Source of the DNA: an uncultured beta proteobacterium
Lineage (GTDB): Bacteria; Pseudomonadota; Gammaproteobacteria; Burkholderiales; Burkholderiaceae_C
Reading direction: 5' to 3'
NCBI GenBank assembly: GCA_903870955.1
Contig: CAIQEX010000582.1
Span: 1-13,549, forward strand
Length of the DNA: 13,549 nucleotides
Shown: in pieces, positions 8,091 through 13,549 of the stretch
Layout of the letters: each line of letters opens with the position of its first letter
How positions within the stretch are numbered: position 1 is the stretch's first letter
Position numbers and translations under genes: made by a program
Notes under the pieces: model-generated
Seen by the model: the letters and a program-made list of their open reading frames with translations, nothing else
The model's database searches: none
Told to the model about the DNA's origin: nothing

Positions 8091-8193
8091 GCCCCCACGT
8101 TCACCCACTTCGTGTGGTTCTCTGCCCCCCAAGGGGGCTAATCCCGCTTGGGGCGGCCCTGCGCGGGATTGCTCTGCCCCCACGTTTCGTGGG
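8091..8193. repeat. G/C-rich palindromic intergenic element (REP-like, three to four hairpins)
   Basis: It fills almost the whole gap between the convergent DUF3299 and pdxH genes. The 11-base GCCCCCACGTT occurs twice in direct orientation (8091-8101 and 8176-8186). Hairpins seen: CCAC/GTGG (8105-8117), GCCCCC/GGGGGC with a CAA loop (8124-8138), AATCCCGC/GCGGGATT with a 15-base loop (8140-8170), and CCCACG/CGTGGG with a TTT loop (8179-8193). The last ends one base before the pdxH stop. There is no U-run, so it is not a classical intrinsic terminator, although it may end or insulate convergent transcripts. Similar C-tract and G-tract elements recur between genes in Comamonadaceae, as I recall. 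Only one copy is in this window. Confidence 0.6.
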
Positions 8194-8194
8194 T

Positions 8195-8833
8195 TCAGGG
8201 CGCCAATCTTTCGCGCAACCATTCACCTTCACTTTGCTGCGTATAGCGCAGGCGGTCATGCAGACGGCTTTTGCGGCCCTGCCAGAACTGCCAGTTATCC
8301 GGTTTCAACCGGTAGCCACCCCAGTGCGGTGGGCGGGGCGGCTGGAGCATGAATTGCGCGGCGTACTTGGCCGCATTGGTGACTAAAACCGTGCGCCCGG
8401 GTATCACCTCGCTCTGCGGCGAAGCCCAGGCGCCAATGCGTGAGTCGAGCGGGCGGCTGTTGAAATAAGTATCGCTTTCTTCGGCACTCACGCGTTCCAC
8501 GACGCCTTCAATGCGCACCACGCGCTCCAGTTCGACCCAATGGAATTGCAGCGCGGCGTAGGGGTTGCCGGCCAGTTCGCGACCCTTGCGGCTCTCGTAG
8601 TTGGTGTACCAAACGATGCCACGCGCGTCGTAGTCTTTGATGAGCACGACACGGGTGGAAGGTCGCAAGTCGCTGCCCACGGTCGCCAACGTCATGGCAT
8701 TGGGTTCGGGCACCTCGGAACTGATGGCCTCGTTTAACCACTGATCAAATTGCATCAGGGGATCGGCGTGTGAGGCGCTTTCATCAAGTTCGGTACGTTC
8801 GTAACTTTTGCGGAGGTCGGCTATGGATTTCAT
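8195..8833 (-). CDS. pdxH: Pyridoxamine/pyridoxine 5'-phosphate oxidase
   Basis: A 212-residue FMN enzyme oxidising pyridoxamine 5'-phosphate or pyridoxine 5'-phosphate to pyridoxal 5'-phosphate, the last step of vitamin B6 coenzyme synthesis and salvage; cytoplasmic homodimer. The N-terminal [17 protein letters not shown] and the FMN-binding [20 protein letters not shown] with [19 protein letters not shown] are family hallmarks. The C-terminal dimer domain has [17 protein letters not shown] followed by RLHDR, with the Arg and His that contact the substrate phosphate and ring in E. coli PdxH. Length is standard. No clear ribosome binding site precedes ATG at 8833, but the family N-terminus fixes the start. 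It is a single gene facing the DUF3299 gene, divergent from the nucleotidyltransferase. Confidence 0.97.
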   Translation of the reverse strand: MKSIADLRKSYERTELDESASHADPLMQFDQWLNEAISSEVPEPNAMTLATVGSDLRPSTRVVLIKDYDARGIVWYTNYESRKGRELAGNPYAALQFHWVELERVVRIEGVVERVSAEESDTYFNSRPLDSRIGAWASPQSEVIPGRTVLVTNAAKYAAQFMLQPPRPPHWGGYRLKPDNWQFWQGRKSRLHDRLRYTQQSEGEWLRERLAP

Positions 8834-9003
8834 GGCTGCAGTCTAGCGCCTAGCCAAGACGCTCTGATGGGTTTGTGGATACTTCGCCAACCTATTGCGC
8901 CTGGACTTTGCTTTCGCATAGGCAAGGGTCTGACTATCATGTCAACCTGACAGCGAGCGAAGCCCTGGCGCCCTGCGTGATTGACCAAATAACGGATACC
9001 ACC

Positions 9004-9561
9004 TTGAACCCATTGCTTACCCCTGCTGAAGCAAAACATCTGCCCACTGTGCTGGTGCTGGCCTCCGGGAAGGGCGAGCGCTTTACCGCATCCGGCGGAA
9101 TCGGTCACAAGTTACAGGCCGACCTGTGCGGTAAGACCGTATTGCAGCGCACGCTGGACGCCGTGCGACGCAGCGGATTGTTGTGGCATCTGGAAGATGT
9201 GGGGCATCCGGGAATGGGTGACACCATTGCAGCCGCCGTGCGCGCCACGCGCGATGCCGCCGGTTGGCTGGTATTGCCCGCTGACTTGCCCTTGATAGCG
9301 CCCCAAACCTTGGTCGAACTGGCGCAGCTCAACGCCCATGCGCAGGTCGTCGTGCCCGTGTTTAAGGGGCAACGCGGCCATCCGGTGCGCTTTGCCCGCG
9401 ACTGCGGTGACGCCTTGGCCGCCCTGCATGGAAGTCGCGGGGCGGCTGCCATCAAGGACCAGTTTGAATCGCTTGATTGGCCGGTGCTGGATGCCGGTTG
9501 TGTAACCGATATCGATAGCCTGGACGACCTTGAGCGTGCGCGCGGCCTGCTGCAGGGCTGA
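9004..9561 (+). CDS. MobA/MocA-like nucleotidyltransferase
   Basis: A Rossmann-like NTP transferase of the molybdenum-cofactor guanylyl/cytidylyl-transferase group, about 185 residues from the start chosen here. The nucleotide-binding loop is LVLASGKGERF, with a conserved lysine shortly after (GHKLQ). PADLPLI carries the metal-binding aspartate. RGHPVRF and the C-terminal VTDIDSLDDLERA complete the family pattern. The frame is open from GTG at 8875, but the first 43 residues look unrelated to the domain. TTG at 9004, with a weak CGGA upstream, gives the usual N-terminus a few residues before the loop. The start is uncertain. No molybdoenzyme or cofactor-synthesis gene lies nearby, so the nucleotide and acceptor are unknown. 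It might modify the cofactor of an xanthine-dehydrogenase-type enzyme elsewhere. Confidence 0.8.
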   Translation: MNPLLTPAEAKHLPTVLVLASGKGERFTASGGIGHKLQADLCGKTVLQRTLDAVRRSGLLWHLEDVGHPGMGDTIAAAVRATRDAAGWLVLPADLPLIAPQTLVELAQLNAHAQVVVPVFKGQRGHPVRFARDCGDALAALHGSRGAAAIKDQFESLDWPVLDAGCVTDIDSLDDLERARGLLQG

Positions 9562-9604
9562 CGCGTCCCTTTTGCTTTCTGTACCCCACTGGTAACTCAG
9601 GATA

Positions 9605-9633
9605 TTCACAAGGGGGTGTTTCCCAGTTACCAT
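9605..9633 (+). promoter_or_regulatory. Candidate sigma70-like promoter of edd-eda
   Basis: TTCACA (9605-9610, five of six matches) is separated by 17 bases from TACCAT (9628-9633, four of six matches). Transcription would begin near 9640, inside the HexR-like site that follows, giving a leader of about 40 bases before the edd ATG. A perfect TTGACA at 9660-9665 is too close to the start codon to serve edd. Confidence 0.4.
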
Positions 9634-9639
9634 TCGCGA

Positions 9640-9654
9640 TGTAATTTAGTTACG
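9640..9654. promoter_or_regulatory. Putative HexR operator upstream of edd
   Basis: TGTAATTTAGTTACG matches 13 of 15 positions of the HexR consensus as I recall it for proteobacteria (TGTARTWWWAYTACA). HexR is a sugar-phosphate-sensing repressor of the RpiR family that responds to KDPG, the edd product, and commonly controls edd, eda and zwf. The site lies 24 bases before the edd ATG, at the predicted transcription start. A weaker copy, TGTTTCCCAGTTACC (9617-9631), lies exactly 23 bases upstream. HexR itself is not encoded in the window. Confidence 0.6.
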
Positions 9655-9678
9655 AACTTTTGACAACGCGAGAACGCC

Positions 9679-11520
9679 ATGGCCACACCTAGCTCAGTCC
9701 CCACCCTGCACCCCACGGTCGAAGCGGTGACGCGCCGTATCCGCGAACGCAGTGGCCCCACCCGCAGCGCCTATCTGGCGCAGGTGGATGCTGCCATTCA
9801 GCGCAAGCCCGGCGCCGAACGCATGGGGTGCGCCAACGTCGCCCATGCCTTTGCCGCGCTACCGGGTAGCGACAAATTCAAAGTGGTGGCGGAGAAGGCG
9901 CCCAACATCGGTATCGTTACCGCCTACAACGATTTGCTCTCGGCCCATTCGCCTTTGCAGCACTACCCCGACCTGATCAAGGCGGAGGCCCGCTTACAAG
10001 GTGCTACAGCCCAGGTTGCGGGCGGCGTACCGGCCATGTGCGATGGCGTGACGCAGGGCTTTGAAGGCATGGAACTCAGCCTGTTCTCGCGCGACACCAT
10101 CGCCATGTCCACGGCCATCGCGCTGAGCCACGATGTTTTTGACGCGGCTTTGATGCTGGGCGTGTGTGACAAGATCGTGCCCGGATTGCTCATTGGTGCC
10201 TTGCACTTTGGCCATTTGCCCACGGTGTTTGTACCGGCCGGTCCGATGACCTCGGGCCTGTCGAACAACGAAAAATCCAAGGTGCGCGAGAAGGCTGCAC
10301 AGGGCTTGGTGGGCCGCGAGGAACTGCTGGCAGCTGAATCCGCCGCCTACCACGGCCCGGGTACCTGCACCTTTTACGGCACCGCCAACAGCAACCAGAT
10401 GCTGCTCGAAGCCATGGGCCTGCATGTGCCCGGCACGGCCTTTATTAACCCCGGTAACAGCGTGCGGGAAGAACTCACCCGCGAAGCTGCGCGCACGGTG
10501 CTGACCATCACCAAAGCGAAACGCTTTGCCCCGATCGGCAAACTGGTTGACGAGCGCTGCATCGTCAACGCCATGGTGGCACTGCTGGCCACCGGCGGCT
10601 CCACCAACCACTTGATTCATTGGGTGGCGGTGGCGCGTGCGGCCGGCATCATCATCGACTGGAATGATTTCTCCGCCCTGTCGGATGTGGTGCCCTTGCT
10701 GACGCGGGTCTATCCGAATGGCAGCGCCGATGTGAATCAGTTCCAGGCCGCAGGTGGCCCTGGCTTTGTGATTCGCGAGTTGTTGGATGCCGGCTTCATG
10801 CATGCCGACGTGCTGACCGTGCGCAGTGGCGGCTTGCGTGAGTTTTGCAGCATTCCCTCGGCCAAAGCAGACGGCAGCCTGGAGTGGCATGACGCGGGCG
10901 CCAGCAAAGACGACAGCGTGGTGCGCCCCGCCAGTGCGCCGTTTAGCGCCAGCGGTGGTCTCAAACTATTGCAGGGCAATCTCGGCCGCAGTGTGATCAA
11001 GATTTCTGCGGTGCCTGACGATCGCCATGTCATCGAAGCGCCATGCCGCGTGTTTGATTCGCAAGAGGGTTTGCACAAAGCCTTTAGCGCCGGTGAACTC
11101 GACCATGACGTGATTTGCGTGGTGCGTTGGCAAGGACCACAGGCCAATGGCATGCCCGAGTTGCACAAGCTGACGCCTCCCATGGCGGTGTTGCAGGGCA
11201 AGGGCTTCCGTGTGGCCTTGGTTACTGATGGCCGCATGAGTGGCGCCTCCGGCAAAGTACCCGCTGCGATTCACGTCTCACCAGAAGCTGCGGCCGGTGG
11301 TGACCTTGCGAAAGTACGCGACGGTGATGTGATTCGCCTGGACGCCAGCGCTGAGACTTTACAAGTGTTGGTAGACCCGGCCGAGTGGGCCGCCCGTCCG
11401 CTGGCAACCATGCCTGAAGCATTGCGCGCTGCCAACGGCGTGGGCATGGGCCGTGAACTGTTTGCCAATATGCGTCGCAATGCGCTGGCAGCAGAGCAGG
11501 GCGCTTGCACCTGGTTTTGA
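9679..11520 (+). CDS. edd: Phosphogluconate dehydratase (Entner-Doudoroff)
   Basis: A 613-residue cytoplasmic dehydratase of the IlvD/Edd family, converting 6-phosphogluconate to 2-keto-3-deoxy-6-phosphogluconate (KDPG). E. coli Edd is about 600 residues. Cysteines suited to the iron-sulfur cluster appear in [20 protein letters not shown] (Cys121), [11 protein letters not shown] (Cys163) and [15 protein letters not shown] (Cys230). GGSTNHLIH and [17 protein letters not shown] are further family signatures. The long N-terminal part ([17 protein letters not shown]) separates it from dihydroxyacid dehydratase (IlvD). ATG at 9679 has only a weak GAGA upstream. It is followed 47 bases on by eda and is probably the first gene of a two-gene operon under the promoter and HexR-like site just upstream. 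The cluster would be sensitive to oxidative stress, as for the family. Confidence 0.97.
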   Translation: MATPSSVPTLHPTVEAVTRRIRERSGPTRSAYLAQVDAAIQRKPGAERMGCANVAHAFAALPGSDKFKVVAEKAPNIGIVTAYNDLLSAHSPLQHYPDLIKAEARLQGATAQVAGGVPAMCDGVTQGFEGMELSLFSRDTIAMSTAIALSHDVFDAALMLGVCDKIVPGLLIGALHFGHLPTVFVPAGPMTSGLSNNEKSKVREKAAQGLVGREELLAAESAAYHGPGTCTFYGTANSNQMLLEAMGLHVPGTAFINPGNSVREELTREAARTVLTITKAKRFAPIGKLVDERCIVNAMVALLATGGSTNHLIHWVAVARAAGIIIDWNDFSALSDVVPLLTRVYPNGSADVNQFQAAGGPGFVIRELLDAGFMHADVLTVRSGGLREFCSIPSAKADGSLEWHDAGASKDDSVVRPASAPFSASGGLKLLQGNLGRSVIKISAVPDDRHVIEAPCRVFDSQEGLHKAFSAGELDHDVICVVRWQGPQANGMPELHKLTPPMAVLQGKGFRVALVTDGRMSGASGKVPAAIHVSPEAAAGGDLAKVRDGDVIRLDASAETLQVLVDPAEWAARPLATMPEALRAANGVGMGRELFANMRRNALAAEQGACTWF

Positions 11521-11567
11521 TCTGCTTGCAAAGATCTTATTCAATTCGTTTTTAGACTGGAATTTTC

Positions 11568-12209
11568 ATGAGCACTCCCCAAACCTTTAGCGCCCTGCAG
11601 GTCATGCAGGACGCCCCGGTGATTCCGGTCATCGTGTTGAATGACGTGGCCCATGCGGTGCCCATGGCCCGCGCCCTCGTAGCGGGTGGCATTCGCATGC
11701 TGGAAGTCACGCTGCGCACGCCCCAAGCTCTTGCCTGTATCGAAGCCATAGCGCGGGAAGTGCCCGAGGCTGTGGTCGGCGCTGGCACCGTGCGTAGCAA
11801 GGCCGATGCGCAGGCAGCCGCCAACGCAGGTTCCCGCTTTGCCGTGAGCCCCGGCTATACCAGCGCGGTCGGTCAGGCTTGCCGCGATGCCGGTCTGGCG
11901 TTGTTGCCGGGTGTGGCGACGGGCAGTGAAATCATGATGGCGCAGGAAGACGGGTTTACCGAACTCAAGTTTTTCCCCGCCATGCAAGCCGGTGGACCCG
12001 CCATGCTGAAAGCCTGGAGTGGCCCGTTCTTTGATGTGCGCTTTTGCCCCACTGGCGGTGTCACCTTGCAAAACGCAACGGAGTTTCTGGCCCTGCCGAA
12101 TGTGGTTTGCGTCGGTGGTTCATGGCTGGTGCCTGCGGATGCTATGGCCTCCGGCGACTGGGCCCGCGTTACCGCGCTGGCGCAGGCCACGCATGCGCTG
12201 CGCAAATAA
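11568..12209 (+). CDS. eda: KDPG aldolase (2-keto-3-deoxy-6-phosphogluconate aldolase)
   Basis: A 213-residue class I aldolase that splits KDPG into pyruvate and glyceraldehyde 3-phosphate, completing the Entner-Doudoroff branch begun by edd upstream. The family residues are plain: MLEVTLRT (Glu46, the catalytic acid/base), VVGAGTV, FAVSPGY, and the Schiff-base lysine Lys134 in ELKFFPA. FCPTGGV forms the phosphate-binding loop. Length and single TIM-barrel domain are normal; it forms trimers in the family. TGGAA lies a few bases before ATG. The C-terminus converges on the EamA transporter gene, whose stop is 12 bases away, with no evident terminator between the two. Confidence 0.97.
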   Translation: MSTPQTFSALQVMQDAPVIPVIVLNDVAHAVPMARALVAGGIRMLEVTLRTPQALACIEAIAREVPEAVVGAGTVRSKADAQAAANAGSRFAVSPGYTSAVGQACRDAGLALLPGVATGSEIMMAQEDGFTELKFFPAMQAGGPAMLKAWSGPFFDVRFCPTGGVTLQNATEFLALPNVVCVGGSWLVPADAMASGDWARVTALAQATHALRK

Positions 12210-12221
12210 AAGCGACGTTCC

Positions 12222-13109
12222 CTAACCAGGTTGCTCTATGCGCAGCTTGCTCTGTTGGTGAAATTGCCAACCCAGATGCGCTACCAGGGCTGCGAAAACG
12301 ATTGATCCGCCGATCAGGGTGCGGGCGCTTGGCACCTCACCATGGATCAGCCAGACCCATATCGGGCCTAGCACTGGTTCAGCCGTGCCAATCAGGGCTG
12401 CCAGGGCGGATGGCAGCAGGCGTGCACCGCTGACAAAGAGTGCCATGCCCAGGCCCAGGTTGGCGGCCCCGAACAGGAACAACAGGCCCAAATCGGTGCC
12501 GCTGACCGCGAAGCCTTTCGCCATGCTGCCTGACACCACAGCGGCAATCAGGGTGCCGAGGCAGACGGCGGGCATCATGGCGACATCTGCATGGCGGCGG
12601 GTGATCACCGTGGCGCAGGCAAATACCACCGCGATCAGCAGCGCCAATCCATCACCCACTGGAGAAACCGTGCCGCCGAGGGAGGACGAGACCATGATGG
12701 CCACCCCCGCGATCACGCTGGCAATGGCAATCCAGGTGGCGAGATTGACGCGCTCACGAAACAACAAAAAACCCAGCAGTGCGGCAATCAGTGGCACGCC
12801 GGCTTGCATCAGCAGCACGTTGGCCACGGTGGTGTAAGACAGCGCCACCACAAAGCTGGTGGACGCCGTAGCAAAACAAAGGGCGACCCCCAAACCTGGC
12901 AGGCCCATGACCTTGAATAGTTGCCGGGTGCTGGCGGGGCCATTCCTGATCAGCATAAAAACCAGCAGGAATGCACTGGCAAAGACCGAGCGCCAGAAAA
13001 CCGTTACCCAACTGTCACTGACCTGCAGAAAGCGCGCGATGGTTCCACCAAAACTCCAGGTGGCGGCTGACCCGAAAACCAGCAACGCACCGCGACGATC
13101 CGTCTGCAT
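12222..13109 (-). CDS. EamA/DMT-family membrane transporter
   Basis: A 295-residue inner-membrane protein with about ten predicted hydrophobic helices in two EamA repeats (about residues 7-140 and 150-285), standard for the drug/metabolite transporter superfamily. The first repeat opens with GALLVFGSAATWSFGGTIAR. A conserved segment, TTVANVLLMQAGVPLIAALLG, lies at its end, and the second repeat ends with ALIGTAEPVLGPIWVWL, the usual EamA pattern. Substrate is not predictable; relatives export amino acids, metabolites or drugs. It starts 13 bases after the gloA stop, so the two genes are probably co-transcribed, although no functional link is established. The weak ribosome binding site fits translational coupling to gloA. 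It converges on eda. Confidence 0.9.
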   Translation of the reverse strand: MQTDRRGALLVFGSAATWSFGGTIARFLQVSDSWVTVFWRSVFASAFLLVFMLIRNGPASTRQLFKVMGLPGLGVALCFATASTSFVVALSYTTVANVLLMQAGVPLIAALLGFLLFRERVNLATWIAIASVIAGVAIMVSSSLGGTVSPVGDGLALLIAVVFACATVITRRHADVAMMPAVCLGTLIAAVVSGSMAKGFAVSGTDLGLLFLFGAANLGLGMALFVSGARLLPSALAALIGTAEPVLGPIWVWLIHGEVPSARTLIGGSIVFAALVAHLGWQFHQQSKLRIEQPG

Positions 13110-13122
13110 GCTGGGCTGCTTA

Positions 13123-13509
13123 TCAGGCGTCGCGTTGAATCAACTCAATCTTATAACCGTCCGGATCCGTGACGAAAGCAATGACGGTATTGCCACCTTT
13201 GACCGGCCCGGCTTCGCGGGTGACGTTGCCACCGGCGGCCTTGATTCGGGCGCAATCGGCGTAGGCATCTTTGACGCCCAAGGCAATATGACCGTAGGCC
13301 GTGCCCATCTCATATTGCTCCACACCCCAGTTGTAGGTCAGCTCAATTTCTGCCTGGGCCGGGTTGGCCTCAAAGCCCAGAAAGGCCAGCGTGTATTTGT
13401 ATTCGGGGTTTTCGGATTGACGCAACAATTTCATGCCCAGCACCTGGGTGTAAAAGTCGATGGAACGTTGGAGATCGCCGACGCGCAGCATGGTGTGAAG
13501 TATTCTCAT
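13123..13509 (-). CDS. gloA: Lactoylglutathione lyase (glyoxalase I)
   Basis: A 128-residue cytoplasmic enzyme converting the methylglyoxal-glutathione hemithioacetal to S-lactoylglutathione. All four metal ligands of the E. coli enzyme are at the same positions: His5 ([10 protein letters not shown]), Glu56 (AEIELTYN), His74 (YGHIALGV) and Glu122 (KIELIQ). Absence of the insertions of the zinc-type enzymes suggests the nickel/cobalt-dependent bacterial class. The start at 13509 is fixed by the family N-terminus [13 protein letters not shown]. No clear ribosome binding site is seen, and only 40 bases upstream are available. It is probably first in a two-gene unit with the EamA transporter. Confidence 0.97.
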   Translation of the reverse strand: MRILHTMLRVGDLQRSIDFYTQVLGMKLLRQSENPEYKYTLAFLGFEANPAQAEIELTYNWGVEQYEMGTAYGHIALGVKDAYADCARIKAAGGNVTREAGPVKGGNTVIAFVTDPDGYKIELIQRDA

Positions 13510-13549
13510 GCAGCGGATTGTGGCGCAATTTATCCAGGCTTGCAGGCAC

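Noticed and set aside
8912..8940. Promoter-like TTCGCA...TATCAT before the nucleotidyltransferase gene
   Set aside because: Both boxes are weak matches and the spacer is 16 bases; not distinguishable from chance.
9558..9580. Possible terminator after the nucleotidyltransferase gene (AGGG/CCCT followed by TTTTGC)
   Set aside because: Stem of only four bases with a loop of about nine and a broken T-run; too weak to call.
9660..9665. Perfect TTGACA before edd
   Set aside because: A -10 box at normal spacing would fall inside the edd coding region, and none is seen there.
9994..10890. 298-codon open frame on the minus strand opposite edd
   Set aside because: Antisense shadow of a full-length edd; low-complexity His/Gly/Gln composition.
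11519..11536. GATCT/AGATC inverted repeat at the edd stop
   Set aside because: Five-base stem, no T-run, and it lies inside the likely edd-eda operon; probably chance.

Overview
The window looks like ordinary chromosome from a betaproteobacterium of the Burkholderiales, most likely Comamonadaceae (Rhodoferax- or Polaromonas-like). This is inferred from moderately high G+C, the gene content, the protein style and a G/C-rich palindromic element between convergent genes. I see no transposase, phage gene, tRNA, rRNA, CRISPR array or toxin-antitoxin pair. I do not see strong evidence for a new multi-gene system. The best leads are regulatory sites and two poorly characterised proteins.

Left part (1-6888, minus strand): six co-oriented genes, read in the order TetR repressor, membrane fusion protein, RND permease, PIMT-like methyltransferase, rhodanese, TolC-type outer membrane channel (cut by the left edge). 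Spacings are 2, 0, 43, 20 and 43 bases and no terminator is evident between them. The set would supply all three parts of a tripartite efflux pump plus its regulator. A sigma70-like promoter with an overlapping palindrome precedes tetR. A second, CsoR/CstR-like palindrome lies over the ribosome binding site of the methyltransferase gene, so the last three genes may have separate control.

Middle part (6964-9561): msrA (methionine sulfoxide reductase A), divergent from tetR, is followed by a secreted DUF3299-type protein with a CxxC motif. A palindromic intergenic element fills the gap to the convergent pdxH (PNP/PMP oxidase), and a MobA/MocA-like nucleotidyltransferase runs divergently from pdxH.

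Right part (9562-13549): edd and eda encode the two dedicated Entner-Doudoroff enzymes, converting 6-phosphogluconate to pyruvate and glyceraldehyde 3-phosphate. They are preceded by a promoter-like sequence and a good match to the HexR operator. Converging on eda from the right edge are gloA (glyoxalase I) and an EamA/DMT-family transporter, 13 bases apart and probably co-transcribed. No gene-free stretch exceeds 300 bases.
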